Below, in pieces: positions 44,695-53,809 of a DNA stretch of 64,000 bases. This DNA comes from Thalassospira profundimaris (GTDB lineage Bacteria > Pseudomonadota > Alphaproteobacteria > Rhodospirillales > Thalassospiraceae). Both the position numbers and the translations under genes were made by a program. The stretch is taken from NCBI RefSeq assembly GCF_003326675.1, contig NZ_JPWF01000017.1, positions 21,215 through 85,214 of the forward strand, written 5' to 3'. Numbering within the stretch: position 1 is the first letter of the stretch; each line of letters opens with the position of its first letter. The notes beneath the pieces were generated by a model. It made no database searches, was not told the DNA's origin, and saw only the letters and a list, made by a program, of their open reading frames with translations.

Positions 44695-45081
44695 TTATGC
44701 CTTACGAAAGGCAATGCAGTCGACCTCAACTTTGCAATCAACCACCATCGAGGATTGAACACATGCACGCGCCGGGGGATTTTCGCCGAAATATTCTTCG
44801 AAAACGCCGTTGAAGCTCCAGAAATCGCGGGCATCGTCAAGCCAGACGCCAATGCGCATGATATCGGCCCGGTCGTAACCCGCATCCTCAACGATTTTCA
44901 GCATGTTTTCAATCGCGATGCGCGATTGCTGGACAATGCCGGTGCCAACGACTTCGCCGTCACGCATCGGTGTCTGTCCTGAGACATAAAGCCAGCCGTC
45001 AGCTTCGGTGGCCTTGGCAAATGGCAATGTTTTCTGCCCGCTGCCTTTGCCTTCGCCAACGCCATGTCTTTTAATGCTCAT
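44695..45081 (-). CDS. RidA-family protein
   Basis: RidA/YjgF-type protein of 128 residues. The signature includes GWLYVSGQTPMRDGEVVG and the RADIMRIGVWLDDARDF strand. RidA enzymes hydrolyse reactive enamine/imine intermediates formed by PLP enzymes or flavin oxidases; other subfamilies act in catabolism of unusual amino acids. The arginine usually found near the C terminus (x-R-x-x-V/x-x-) is seen in NPPARACVQSSMVVDCKVEVDC where A-R-A precedes the conserved V. It lies between the ABC ATPase and iclR genes, so it probably detoxifies a product of the imported compound. Confidence 0.87.
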   Translation of the reverse strand: MSIKRHGVGEGKGSGQKTLPFAKATEADGWLYVSGQTPMRDGEVVGTGIVQQSRIAIENMLKIVEDAGYDRADIMRIGVWLDDARDFWSFNGVFEEYFGENPPARACVQSSMVVDCKVEVDCIAFRKA

Positions 45082-45096
45082 AAATGATCTCCTGAT

Positions 45097-45864
45097 TCAA
45101 ATTTCGGAATTTGCAAGGAAGCCCTGCAAACGTTCGGTTTTTGGCGCACCAAAAATCTCTTCGGGGGTGCCTTCTTCATGAATGCGCCCCTGATGCATGA
45201 AAACGACCTTGGTCGAAACGTCGCGCGCAAAGCGCATTTCATGGGTCACCAGCAACATGGTCATGCCGTCAACCGCCAGATCGCGCACCACGGCAAGAAC
45301 CTCTGCCACCAGTTCGGGATCAAGGGCCGATGTGACTTCGTCAAACAGCATGATTTGCGGGTTCATCGCGATGGCACGGGCAATCGCCACGCGCTGTTGC
45401 TGACCACCGGAAAGCTGCCCGGGATAATGATCGCTGCGTGCCGCCATGCCCACACGTTCAAGCCACTTCTCGGCCACCGCACGTGCTTCGTCCTTTGGCA
45501 TTTTCTTGGTCTTGATCAGACCCAGCATCACGTTGCGGATTGCGGTCATATGCGGGAACAGATTGAACTGCTGAAACGCCATACCGGTCATCGCGCGCTG
45601 GCGGGCAACTTCGCGTTCGGATAAACGGCGGCGCTGCCCGGCACCGTCTTCACGATACCCGATCTTCTCGCCAGCCAGCTCGATTGAACCCTGTTCGAAA
45701 TCTTCCAGCAGGTTCACACAACGCAACAACGTGGTCTTACCCGAACCCGACGACCCGATCAGCGATACAACATCACCGCGCTGCATCGTCAGATCAATAC
45801 CTTTGAGAACTTCGAGTTCACCAAAACTCTTGTGAAGACCGGAAATAGTCAGAATTGGGGACAT
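45097..45864 (-). CDS. polar amino acid ABC transporter ATPase
   Basis: ATP-binding subunit of 255 residues, GlnQ/HisP type. Walker A is GSSGSGKTT (residues 37-45), the signature is [15 protein letters not shown], Walker B is [14 protein letters not shown], and the H-loop is [12 protein letters not shown]. It would power the two permeases encoded upstream in the same operon. The start at 45864 follows GAGG; the frame extends beyond it without a better site. Confidence 0.94.
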   Translation of the reverse strand: MSPILTISGLHKSFGELEVLKGIDLTMQRGDVVSLIGSSGSGKTTLLRCVNLLEDFEQGSIELAGEKIGYREDGAGQRRRLSEREVARQRAMTGMAFQQFNLFPHMTAIRNVMLGLIKTKKMPKDEARAVAEKWLERVGMAARSDHYPGQLSGGQQQRVAIARAIAMNPQIMLFDEVTSALDPELVAEVLAVVRDLAVDGMTMLLVTHEMRFARDVSTKVVFMHQGRIHEEGTPEEIFGAPKTERLQGFLANSEI

Positions 45865-45874
45865 GATAGCCTCA

Positions 45875-46534
45875 TTAAGGGATCGAAATGCGACGCTCGA
45901 CGGCACGGCCGGCTTGCTCGATCACGAAGTTCAAAAGGAAATAGACAAAGCCTGCGAACAGATAGAATTCGAGACTGAGATAGGTGCGCGAAATCACCTG
46001 TTGGGTCGCCAGCAACAGTTCGACCACGCCAATGATCGACAACAGGGTCGATGCCTTGACGATCTCGGTCGCGGTATTCACCCAGGTTGGCAAAATCTGG
46101 CGCAGCGCCTGGGGCAGCAGGACATAGATAAATGTCTGCACAAAGGTCAGGCCGATTGATTTGGCCGCCTCGGTCTGCCCGACCGCAATCGCGGACAATG
46201 CACCGCGAACAATCTCGCCGACATGGGACGAACAAAACAGGGTCAGTGCCAGGACCCCGGCCTGAAACGCTGTCAGATCAACACCGACCACGGACAGGAT
46301 GTAGAAACATGCAAGGATCAGAACAAAGACCGGCGTTCCGCGCAAAAAGTCGATATAGAGGCGCACGATAAAGCGCAGCCACTTCTGTCCGTATGTCATG
46401 GCCAGTCCGACAAACACACCAAGAATGGTGCCAAGGACAACCGACGAAACAGAAATCAGAATGGTATCGCCCAACCCGTCAAGCAGGCTCATCCGGGCAT
46501 TCCACAACTCTGTAAAGAAAAGAGAGAAGTTCAC
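45875..46534 (-). CDS. polar amino acid ABC permease (second)
   Basis: Permease of 219 residues in the HisMQ family, with five helices. The family loop is [23 protein letters not shown] (EAA motif). A GTG start at 46534 is chosen for its AAAGGG site, so the first residues are [12 protein letters not shown]. The frame continues upstream to a TTG at 46549, where ribosome binding looks weaker. The start region overlaps or abuts the first permease's stop. Confidence 0.9.
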   Translation of the reverse strand: MNFSLFFTELWNARMSLLDGLGDTILISVSSVVLGTILGVFVGLAMTYGQKWLRFIVRLYIDFLRGTPVFVLILACFYILSVVGVDLTAFQAGVLALTLFCSSHVGEIVRGALSAIAVGQTEAAKSIGLTFVQTFIYVLLPQALRQILPTWVNTATEIVKASTLLSIIGVVELLLATQQVISRTYLSLEFYLFAGFVYFLLNFVIEQAGRAVERRISIP

Positions 46535-46545
46535 CTGAGACCCTT

Positions 46546-47208
46546 TCAACGAGGAACAGCAAGGCGCTGTTCAAGGCGACGCAACAGCCACGCAATCAAA
46601 TAGCAGGCCACGACATAAATCATCGATGCCACCATCCAGGTTTCAATCACCCGGAAACTTTCGACATTGATCTTGCGCGCATAAAAGGTCAGATCCGGCA
46701 CCGCAATCGCCGCTGCCAGCGAGGTATCCTTGAACAGCGAAATGAAGTTGTTTGACAGCGATGGCAGAACATTTCGGAACATCACCGGAATGATGATGTT
46801 GGTCTTGATCTTGAATTCGGTCAGACCAATCGCAAGCCCGGCTTCGCGCAATCCTTTTGGCAGGGCCATAAGCCCGGATCGGAACACCTCGGCCAGATAG
46901 GCACCGGCATAGATCGACAGCGTAAAGATAAAGGACGAGATTTTATCAAGCGCGATGCCCAGTTGCGGCAAGGCAAAATAGCAAAACAGGATCAGGACAA
47001 GGATCGGAGTATTGCGGATTGCGGAGACATACCCCCCCGCAATCCAGCGCAAAATCTTGTGGCGGGACAGCATCCCGAAAGCAGCAAGAAGACCAATCCC
47101 GCAGCCGATCGCAATCGACACAATGGCAAGAAACAGGCCAAGACCAAGTCCCTCGGCGAGAAGTTCCCAATTGCGCCAGATGACGTCAAAATTGAAATCG
47201 TAATTCAA
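46546..47208 (-). CDS. polar amino acid ABC permease (first)
   Basis: Permease of 220 residues, HisMQ family, with the EAA loop REAGLAIGLTEFKIKTNIII. It begins with a TTG codon (47206-47208) after GGAAGAA. Together with the second permease it forms the heterodimeric channel typical of polar amino acid importers. It follows the binding protein by 27 bp. Confidence 0.9.
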   Translation of the reverse strand: MNYDFNFDVIWRNWELLAEGLGLGLFLAIVSIAIGCGIGLLAAFGMLSRHKILRWIAGGYVSAIRNTPILVLILFCYFALPQLGIALDKISSFIFTLSIYAGAYLAEVFRSGLMALPKGLREAGLAIGLTEFKIKTNIIIPVMFRNVLPSLSNNFISLFKDTSLAAAIAVPDLTFYARKINVESFRVIETWMVASMIYVVACYLIAWLLRRLEQRLAVPR

Positions 47209-47235
47209 AGCGATTCTTCCAGGATGCTGCGTGCG

Positions 47236-48072
47236 TTACTTGTATTCGACCGGGAAGCCGATTTTCGGCACGGCCAGTTCTTCGCCGAACCAGGTCTTGA
47301 AGCTTTCGGCATAGAACGGGAATTCAACGCCGGTCATGCCTTCATGCAGAACGGTGTTCACAAAGTTCAGCCAACGCTGGTCACCCGGTTTGACACCACA
47401 GGAATAGCTCTGCGGGTTCCAGGCATAACCGGCATCAAGATAACGGTCCGGGTTCTGAACCATGAACCAGCGCAAAGCGGACTGGTCGGTCGCTGCGGCT
47501 TCTGCACGGCCGGAATTCAGGGCCTGATACATCAGATCGACGCTGTCATACTGGTCAACTTCGGCGTCCGGCAGGGCTGCGTGAACCATTTCTTCGGCAT
47601 AGACGTTCTGAAGAACAGCCACGGTCACATCGTCACCCGCTGCTTTAAGCGCGTCATAATCGGCATAATCGCCATTTGCCATCAAAAGCAGGCCAACACC
47701 TTCGCGGTAGTAAGGAATGGTGAATTCGATCTGCTGGGCACGTTCGGCGGTCACGGTCATGAACTGGCATGACAGATCAACCTTGTCGGTTACCAGGTTC
47801 GGGATACGCGCATCGCCGGACTGCTGAACATACTGGATTTTATCCGGGTCGCCGAAAAGCGCCTTGGCAACAAGGCGGCCCATATCGACGTCAAACCCCT
47901 TGAGCTTGTTGTCGCTGTCCATGAAGTGCCAAGGCGGGTTGGTCGAACCCGTACCCAGAACAAGATAACCGCGATCAAGCACTTCCTGAAGCTTGCTTGC
48001 TTCCTGTGCCATCGCAGAACCGGCAGCAGCCGTCATTACAGTCGCGACTGCGAGCGTTTTAAGAAAAGTCAT
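47236..48072 (-). CDS. polar amino acid ABC binding protein, family 3
   Basis: Periplasmic receptor of 278 residues. The signal peptide is MTFLKTLAVATVMTAAAGSA followed by MAQ. The opening VLDRGYLVLGTGSTNPPWHF and FDVDMGRLVAKALFGD are family 3 blocks. Position of the arginine that grips the ligand carboxylate is not obvious here: the usual T-x-x-R is seen as VTAERAQQIEF. The gene heads the operon receptor-permease-permease-ATPase-RidA-IclR. A 22-bp palindrome lies 49 bp upstream. Ligand unknown; the RidA and IclR neighbours suggest an amino acid catabolised through an imine. Confidence 0.9.
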   Translation of the reverse strand: MTFLKTLAVATVMTAAAGSAMAQEASKLQEVLDRGYLVLGTGSTNPPWHFMDSDNKLKGFDVDMGRLVAKALFGDPDKIQYVQQSGDARIPNLVTDKVDLSCQFMTVTAERAQQIEFTIPYYREGVGLLLMANGDYADYDALKAAGDDVTVAVLQNVYAEEMVHAALPDAEVDQYDSVDLMYQALNSGRAEAAATDQSALRWFMVQNPDRYLDAGYAWNPQSYSCGVKPGDQRWLNFVNTVLHEGMTGVEFPFYAESFKTWFGEELAVPKIGFPVEYK

Positions 48073-48120
48073 CTTTTGTCTCCGCTTTTTAATGAGCCAC
48101 ACATGTTGGATAGTTTCTTA

Positions 48121-48142
48121 TAATTCCGTTATAACGGAATTA
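48121..48142. promoter_or_regulatory. 22-bp perfect palindrome before the amino acid ABC operon
   Basis: TAATTCCGTTA directly joined to TAACGGAATTA. It sits upstream of the binding-protein gene. A related half (GTTATTCCG) follows at 48172. The operon encodes an IclR regulator, the most likely binder. Confidence 0.65.
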
Positions 48143-48251
48143 ATGCCGTTGTTTCGGATAAACCCTAACAGCGTTATTCCGGTGCTGTCAATTTTGTTTT
48201 GCCGTTTTTCCCGATGTACGCCCGTTTGCACCCCGCCTTTCAGGCAAAGAA

Positions 48252-48292
48252 AATGCCGCCAGTCGGGTCGGACTGACGGCATTCATTTTGGT
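48252..48292 (-). terminator. terminator after the P-type ATPase gene
   Basis: AATGCCGTCAGTC...GACTGGCGGCATT stem on the minus strand (one mismatch/wobble) with a TTTTCTTTG tail. Confidence 0.75.
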
Positions 48293-48327
48293 GAATTTGT
48301 ATCGGAAACAGGCAGCTAACCGCCCGC

Positions 48328-50772
48328 TTACCGGGCCTTTCGCAAGGCAATCAAAAGACGCAAACTGTTGATCGTGACCAGAACCGTTGCGCCGGTATCG
48401 GCCAGCACGGCCAACCACAAGCCGGTCAGGCCTGTGATCGACGTCACCAGAAACACCGCCTTAAGCCCAAGTGCGATTGCGATATTCTCCCGGATAACGC
48501 GGCGCGCTGCACGCGACAGCTTGACCAGATTAACCACATCGCCCAGCCGGTCCTTCACGGCCACCGCATCCGCGGCCTCCAGGGCGATATCCGTACCACC
48601 ACCGATGGCAATCCCAACATCAGCCGATTTAAGCGCCGGGGCATCATTGATCCCGTCCCCGACCATTGCAATCGGACCGGAACGTTTGGGATCATCCCGC
48701 AAAGCGGTTAGCGCATTAAGCTTGTCTTCGGGCATCAGTTCGGCGCGATATTCCACTCCAAGCTCTGCGGCCATGCGTTTGGCAACGCGGGTAGCATCGC
48801 CGGTCAACATCACAGGCGTAATGTTAAGCCTGTTAAGTTCGGCAAGGGCGGCCTTTGCATCAGCACGCGCCACATCGCGCAGCGCCAAAGCCCCGATGAT
48901 CTGCCGGTCTTTCAGGATAACAACGGCGGTACTACCCGCCTCTTCCTGAGCATCCAGCCAGTCGGCAACATCGCCATTCGGAATAACGCCAAGACGTTTT
49001 GCCGCCCCGACCTGATAGGTCACGCCATCAATAGAGCCTTCAACACCTGCGCCAGCAATGGTTTTGGCATTTTCAATCACCGGCAATTCAAGATTGCGGC
49101 TTTCGGCGGCCTGTACCACTGCGCGGGCCAGCGGATGGGACGTTACACTTTCCAACGCCGCGGCAATGGTCAGAAGTCCGTTTTCTCCAAAACCGTCGGT
49201 GGTTTTAATCGCGGCAACCTTTGGCTTACCCTCGGTCAGGGTGCCGGTTTTATCAAACGCCATGGTCCGAACCGCACCAATCAGTTCAAGCCCCGCACCA
49301 CCCTTGACCAGAAGCCCGATCTTGGTGGCGCGCGCCAAAGCCGATGTCACCGCCGCAGGCGTTGAAATCACCAGCGCACAGGGACATCCGATCAACAGCA
49401 AGGCAAGACCGCGATAAATCCATTCATCCCACGACTGGCCGAACAGAACCGGCGGAATGACAATCGTCGCAGCGGCAAGCGCCATAATGATCGGCGTATA
49501 GATGCGGGCAAATTTCGCAACAAAGCGCTCAACCGGCGCCTTGTGCTTTTCACTTTGCTCCACCAGTTCAATCACACGATCAAGCATGGTTTGCCCGGCC
49601 GCACGGGTGACTTTTACCCGCACCGGACTGTCCGTTACGATGGCACCGGCAAAGACCTCGTCGCCTTGAACGCTGTGAACCGGGACTGATTCACCTGTCA
49701 GGTGGCTGTTGTCAACATCCGCCGCCCCCGATGCGATCACACCATCGGCCGGAATCCGTTCGCCAGGACGGATTTCGACAATATCATCAAGGGCAAGCTC
49801 GGCCGGGGAAACCGTTTTGAACTCCCCGTCAATCACCATACGTGCCTGTTCCGGGGCAAGCTTCATCAGGGCCTTGACCCCGCTTCGCGCCCGCCCGGCA
49901 GCAACACCTTCAAGCCGTTCACCAATCGCAAACAGCAAGACGACCATCCCGGCCTCAAGACTTTCGCCAATCGCCACCGCGCCGATGACCGCAACCGACA
50001 TCAAAAGCTCGATCGAGAAAATGGCACCACTGCGCGCAAGGCGCATGGCCTTTTTCATCACTGGCAATGCTGCCAAAACAGACGCCACCGACATGGCATA
50101 GGGGGCCGTTGCCGGCACCAACGCCCCGATCACCCCACCAAGGATCAGGAACATGGCCGCAAAGGCGATTTCATCATTTTCCGAAGACCATGGTGCATAC
50201 CAGCGACGCCGCTCCTCCGCGGCATCATCCGTTGCATGCGTGTGCACATGATCATGGCCGTGACTATGATCGGAGCCATGATCGTGGCCTTCATGCTGCC
50301 CTTCACCACCGCCACAGCACGCACTCTGCGCATTTTTGCGCGCAGCACCCGGTGCGGCCTTTTCCTGTGCCGGATAACCAAGTTTGGTCAGCATGGTGGA
50401 AATGTCGCCGCGATGATTGGCCTGATCGGTGGCAATGCCCAGGGTGACGGTTTCGCGCATCATCGACACATCAACACATGACACACCATCAAGCCTGCCA
50501 AGGGCCGTTTCGATCTTTGCAACACAGGACCCGCAATCCATGCCCGAAACCTGCCAGTGATAATGACCAACGGCCTTACCCTGCCTGGCAAGAATATCCT
50601 TAAGAACCGCGTCTTCATCGGCACTGGCCGGGGTCGAAATCGAAATCCCCTGCCCGTCACCGGAAATGCCATGATCGGGCACTGCCGCGTTCAACGCATC
50701 AATCAGGGACGCACGACATTGCGCACAACTTCCAATCGTCGGAAGGTCTTCCCATTTTGCGACGAAGGACAT
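48328..50772 (-). CDS. zntA: Zn/Cd/Pb-translocating P-type ATPase
   Basis: Heavy-metal efflux ATPase (P1B type) of 814 residues. The N-terminal heavy-metal domain has GMDCGSC (77-83), preceded by a degenerate copy with CAQC (16-19). A His/Asp-rich stretch (about 155-180) follows. The eight-helix core carries the transport site IGCPCALVIS (near 463), the phosphorylated aspartate in AFDKTGTLTEGKP (near 505), the HP motif TSHPLA and the hinge VGDGINDAPALKSADVGIA. The CPC site with a downstream lysine helix points to zinc/cadmium/lead export. An ArsR-family sensor gene lies upstream on the same strand. Confidence 0.93.
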   Translation of the reverse strand: MSFVAKWEDLPTIGSCAQCRASLIDALNAAVPDHGISGDGQGISISTPASADEDAVLKDILARQGKAVGHYHWQVSGMDCGSCVAKIETALGRLDGVSCVDVSMMRETVTLGIATDQANHRGDISTMLTKLGYPAQEKAAPGAARKNAQSACCGGGEGQHEGHDHGSDHSHGHDHVHTHATDDAAEERRRWYAPWSSENDEIAFAAMFLILGGVIGALVPATAPYAMSVASVLAALPVMKKAMRLARSGAIFSIELLMSVAVIGAVAIGESLEAGMVVLLFAIGERLEGVAAGRARSGVKALMKLAPEQARMVIDGEFKTVSPAELALDDIVEIRPGERIPADGVIASGAADVDNSHLTGESVPVHSVQGDEVFAGAIVTDSPVRVKVTRAAGQTMLDRVIELVEQSEKHKAPVERFVAKFARIYTPIIMALAAATIVIPPVLFGQSWDEWIYRGLALLLIGCPCALVISTPAAVTSALARATKIGLLVKGGAGLELIGAVRTMAFDKTGTLTEGKPKVAAIKTTDGFGENGLLTIAAALESVTSHPLARAVVQAAESRNLELPVIENAKTIAGAGVEGSIDGVTYQVGAAKRLGVIPNGDVADWLDAQEEAGSTAVVILKDRQIIGALALRDVARADAKAALAELNRLNITPVMLTGDATRVAKRMAAELGVEYRAELMPEDKLNALTALRDDPKRSGPIAMVGDGINDAPALKSADVGIAIGGGTDIALEAADAVAVKDRLGDVVNLVKLSRAARRVIRENIAIALGLKAVFLVTSITGLTGLWLAVLADTGATVLVTINSLRLLIALRKAR

Positions 50773-50816
50773 TCACTCACCTCATAAGATCAAATTTTCA
50801 TTCATATGTTATATTC

Positions 50817-50845
50817 AAACTACGATTCATATATTGACCTGTCAA
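50817..50845 (-). promoter_or_regulatory. promoter of the P-type ATPase gene
   Basis: TTGACA (50840-50845) and TAGTTT (50817-50822) on the minus strand, 17-bp spacing. It lies just downstream of the CadC-like operator. Confidence 0.5.
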
Positions 50846-50849
50846 GAAC

Positions 50850-50869
50850 ATTCAAACCACCATTTGAAT
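50850..50869. promoter_or_regulatory. CadC/SmtB-type operator
   Basis: ATTCAAA-CCACCA-TTTGAAT is a perfect 7-bp inverted repeat with a 6-bp spacer. The TCAAA-N6-TTTGA core matches the CadC operator. It adjoins the -35 element of the ATPase promoter and fits repression by the ArsR-family protein encoded at 50950. Confidence 0.7.
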
Positions 50870-50949
50870 ATGAAATTTGCGCAGGACAAATGCCCCGGCA
50901 GAATGTCGGATCAAGTCAATCAACCAATTGAATTACAAACGAAAAAAGA

Positions 50950-51405
50950 TCAGTCGTGCGTCACATGGGCAAACACGTCGCGCACCACGCACGAGATATG
51001 TTCGTCATCAATCTGATAGAAAATATGCCGCCCGCAGCGTTCGGACGCCAGAATCCGCTGATCGCGCAGGTGACGCAGATGGTGACTGCACAGCGACTGC
51101 GACATGTTGGTCGCATCAGCCAGCTCGCTTACAGTTTGCGGCTTTTCCATACACCGCAAAACCAGTTGCAACCGCCCGGCATCCCCCAACAACGCAAAAA
51201 TTTTTGCCGCCGCCTCGATATGGGGCAAGGAAAGATCTGCCCCCACCGCGCGTGATGCATCGCGCATAACGGCTTCGCCCTGCTCGGTACTAAGACCAAG
51301 ACGGGCAGCGGTATCGCATTCCGCGCAATCGGTATCGGCAGATGTGGTCACGGCGTTTGCGGTCCGGTTTTTGGTTTTGCTTTCTGACATGCCCTTATTT
51401 TCCAT
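50950..51405 (-). CDS. ArsR-family zinc/cadmium sensor repressor
   Basis: ArsR-family repressor of 151 residues. The helix-turn-helix reads VSELADATNMSQSLCSHHLR. The C-terminal helix carries D-x-H-x10-H-x2-H in DEHISCVVRDVFAHVTHD, the alpha-5 zinc site of CzrA/SmtB. A cysteine pair (CAEC) in the N-terminal arm could add a second, CadC-like site. By precedent metal binding releases it from DNA and turns on the ATPase gene. The start is uncertain (51405 or 51390). Confidence 0.88.
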   Translation of the reverse strand: MENKGMSESKTKNRTANAVTTSADTDCAECDTAARLGLSTEQGEAVMRDASRAVGADLSLPHIEAAAKIFALLGDAGRLQLVLRCMEKPQTVSELADATNMSQSLCSHHLRHLRDQRILASERCGRHIFYQIDDEHISCVVRDVFAHVTHD

Positions 51406-51586
51406 GCCTGCCCATCCAAGGCAAGGGGAACTCGCCGGATTTCCCAACATTCCACCTTATAATCACACACCCACAAACGCGGCCAAACCCAACGGAATTA
51501 CGCCGGAAACTGTTCTGTCATAGCACCTTATCGCAACATGCACAGGCATCTGCTTCTTTTTCCAGATTGACTCATATCGATAAATT

Positions 51587-51605
51587 ATTCATGCTTTACA
51601 TGAAT
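51587..51605. promoter_or_regulatory. palindrome before the DUF2975/HTH pair
   Basis: ATTCATG-CTTTA-CATGAAT, a perfect 7-bp inverted repeat. TATCGAT sequences flank it at 51575 and 51626. It lies 45-63 bp before the start codon and is a candidate operator for the HTH protein encoded in the same operon. Confidence 0.4.
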
Positions 51606-51649
51606 TTTATAAATCGATTCGAGAATATCGATCACGAGGAGCCCCAAGA

Positions 51650-52204
51650 ATGACCACCCTGCATCAGCCCGACACCCTTCAGAATGTCCGTCGCCTCAGT
51701 AGCATTTTGTATTGGGTCTGCAGCCTTGCCATCATCTTTCAGTTTCTGGTCGTGCCATTCATCTGGTACGTGCCGGGCTGGGTTGAAACCACGAGCAGCC
51801 AGATGACGGTTTCCATCACCGACCTGCATGCACTTTCGGGCTGGCAGAAATATGCCACCATGCTGGTCATGATGATCCCGTCGCTGATCCTGGCCTATGG
51901 CCTTAATCACCTGCGCAAGATGTTCGGGGCTTTTTCCAACAACGCCATCTTCCAGCCCGAACCGATCCGCCATCTTAAGCTGTTTGGCATTGCCCTTCTG
52001 GTGCAAACACTGGCCAAACCACTAACCGGGGCGGCGACTTCGGTTCTGGCAACCTTTCATCGCCCGGCTGGTGAACGGATGCTGTCGATTGGACTTAGCA
52101 ATGCCGAGGCCAGCACCCTGTTCCTTGGCGGCCTGATCATTGTGATTGCATGGGTTCTTGGCGAAGCCGCCCGGATTGACGATGAAAACCGGAGCTTCGT
52201 CTAA
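51650..52204 (+). CDS. DUF2975 membrane protein
   Basis: Membrane protein of 184 residues of the DUF2975 family with four predicted helices. LYWVCSLAIIFQFLVVPFIW is the first; LAYGLNHLRKMFGAFSNN is the family-typical cytoplasmic loop. It overlaps the start of a small HTH gene (TAATG). DUF2975 genes commonly pair with YozG-like HTH genes; the membrane protein may sequester the regulator. Function unproven. Confidence 0.82.
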   Translation: MTTLHQPDTLQNVRRLSSILYWVCSLAIIFQFLVVPFIWYVPGWVETTSSQMTVSITDLHALSGWQKYATMLVMMIPSLILAYGLNHLRKMFGAFSNNAIFQPEPIRHLKLFGIALLVQTLAKPLTGAATSVLATFHRPAGERMLSIGLSNAEASTLFLGGLIIVIAWVLGEAARIDDENRSFV

Positions 52205-52413
52205 TGGGAATTGTCGTTCGACTTGATGTGATGCTTGCCACCCGCAAGATGAAATCCAAGGACCTTGCCGCCCGGATCGGGATCAGCGAACAGAACCTGT
52301 CGCTTTTGAAATCGGGCAAGGTACGTGGCGTGCGCTTTGAAACCCTTGCTGCAATCTGCAAGGAACTGGAATGCCAACCCGGCGATCTTCTGGAATTTGA
52401 AGTCGACGCCTGA
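52204..52413 (+). CDS. YozG-like XRE-family HTH regulator
   Basis: Very short Cro/C1-type regulator of 69 residues, consisting only of the helix-turn-helix domain: MLATRKMKSKDLAARIGISE is helix 1-2 and NLSLLKSGKVRGVRFETLAA is the recognition part. The ending CKELECQPGDLLEFE is typical of YozG-like proteins. The start overlaps the DUF2975 stop by one base. It is a candidate autorepressor at the 51587 palindrome. Confidence 0.88.
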   Translation: MGIVVRLDVMLATRKMKSKDLAARIGISEQNLSLLKSGKVRGVRFETLAAICKELECQPGDLLEFEVDA

Positions 52414-52503
52414 TCTTTCACCACTGGCGAGGTCCCCGAAGTCCCCACCCTCGCCCCTGATCCAACCATGCTGTTTCCGACGTAAGTTGATTAATGAAAC
52501 TGC

Positions 52504-52935
52504 ATGGTTGGATTTCCGGTGACTTACGAACTTTTCATTCTATTGCTTAATGCCCTGATCTGCCTTGGCATGCCATGGATCTATAATTACGCCTATGCCA
52601 AGCAGCCCGGCGTTGGCGGCAGGCGCCTGATGGGCAATCGCGACGGACTTCCCGAACGCATCGGCGTTGCTGCACGCGGCCTTCGTGCCCATCAGAACCA
52701 GTTGGAAAATCTGGTTCCCTTTGCGATCATTGTCCTCTGCGCACACCTCATCGGGGTTTCCAACAGGGTTACGATTATCTGCGCCACCCTGTTTCTAATC
52801 GCCCGCCTCGCCCATGCCGGATTTTATCTTGCCGGTATTACCCGGCTTCCCGGCGTCAATGGCGTGCGTTCCATCGCCTATTTCGTCAGCCTGTTCTCGA
52901 TGCTGATCTATGCCACCCAACTGTTTTGGTACTAA
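52504..52935 (+). CDS. MAPEG-family membrane protein
   Basis: Four-helix membrane protein of 143 residues. The MAPEG signature is seen in RGLRAHQNQLENLVPFAIIV (glutathione/eicosanoid family) followed by ATLFLIARLAHAGFYLAGI. Bacterial members may have glutathione transferase or peroxidase activity; activity cannot be deduced. The start could be GTG at 52519; no clear ribosome site separates the options. Confidence 0.85.
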   Translation: MVGFPVTYELFILLLNALICLGMPWIYNYAYAKQPGVGGRRLMGNRDGLPERIGVAARGLRAHQNQLENLVPFAIIVLCAHLIGVSNRVTIICATLFLIARLAHAGFYLAGITRLPGVNGVRSIAYFVSLFSMLIYATQLFWY

Positions 52936-53040
52936 GCAATAACCGATGCTTGCCGCCTGAAGAATGTTTTGCCTAAATGAAGGCAAGCGATGGCAACATG
53001 TCGCATAAACAGCAAAATACTTCAGGAGAGGAAGCAATAA

Positions 53041-53796
53041 ATGTCAAAGAAGATCGCCCTGGTCACCGGCGCTGCACGCGGAATTGGGCTGGCCACCGCC
53101 AAACTGTTCATCGCCCAAGGCTGGAACGTTGCGATGATAGACCGTGATGGCGATGAATTGCAAAGCGCCTCGGCCGATCTTTCCGACGCCAAACCGTTTA
53201 TCTTTGACGTCTCGATCCCCGAACAGGTCGATCAAATGATCGCAGATGTCCTTGGCGCATTTGGTCAGATTGATGCGGTGGTGAACAATGCCGGCGTGGC
53301 CGATTTCCTGCCGGTCGAAGAAACCAGCTTTGCCACCTGGCGCCGGATCATGGAAACCAATCTTGATGGTGTATTCCTTGTCTCTCAGGCCGCCATTCCG
53401 GCGCTAAAGGAAACCAAGGGCGCAATCGTCAATATCGGCTCGATCTCGGGCCTGCGTGCATCTACCCTTCGCGTGGCCTATGGCACATCAAAGGCAGCGG
53501 TCATTCACATGACCAAACAACAGGCCGCCGAACTTGGCGAATATGGCATTCGCGCCAATTGCGTCTGCCCCGGCCCGGTCAAAACCAAACTGGCGATGGC
53601 GGTACATTCGCCTGAAATCATCTCGGCCTATCTGGATGCCATGCCGCTTGGCCGCTATGGCACGGAAAATGAAATCGCCGAAGTCATCCATTTCCTGTGT
53701 TCGGACAAGGCAAGCTTCGTCACCGGCCAAATCGTTGCGGCAGACGGCGGGTTTGAAACCACCGGCGTTGGCCTGCCTGCACTCCGCCGAAAGTAA
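53041..53796 (+). CDS. short-chain dehydrogenase/reductase
   Basis: SDR enzyme of 251 residues. The cofactor loop is VTGAARGIGLATAKLF, NNAGVADFL is the second motif, and catalysis uses Ser in GSISGLRAS and YGTSKAAV (Y-x-x-x-K). The C terminus DGGFETTGVGLPALRRK is typical of classical SDRs. It has a strong GGAGAGGAAG site, which contains GAGAGGA, a 7-nt complement of the small RNA loop at 43723. Substrate unknown. Confidence 0.87.
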   Translation: MSKKIALVTGAARGIGLATAKLFIAQGWNVAMIDRDGDELQSASADLSDAKPFIFDVSIPEQVDQMIADVLGAFGQIDAVVNNAGVADFLPVEETSFATWRRIMETNLDGVFLVSQAAIPALKETKGAIVNIGSISGLRASTLRVAYGTSKAAVIHMTKQQAAELGEYGIRANCVCPGPVKTKLAMAVHSPEIISAYLDAMPLGRYGTENEIAEVIHFLCSDKASFVTGQIVAADGGFETTGVGLPALRRK

Positions 53797-53809
53797 AGAC
53801 CATGAAACC

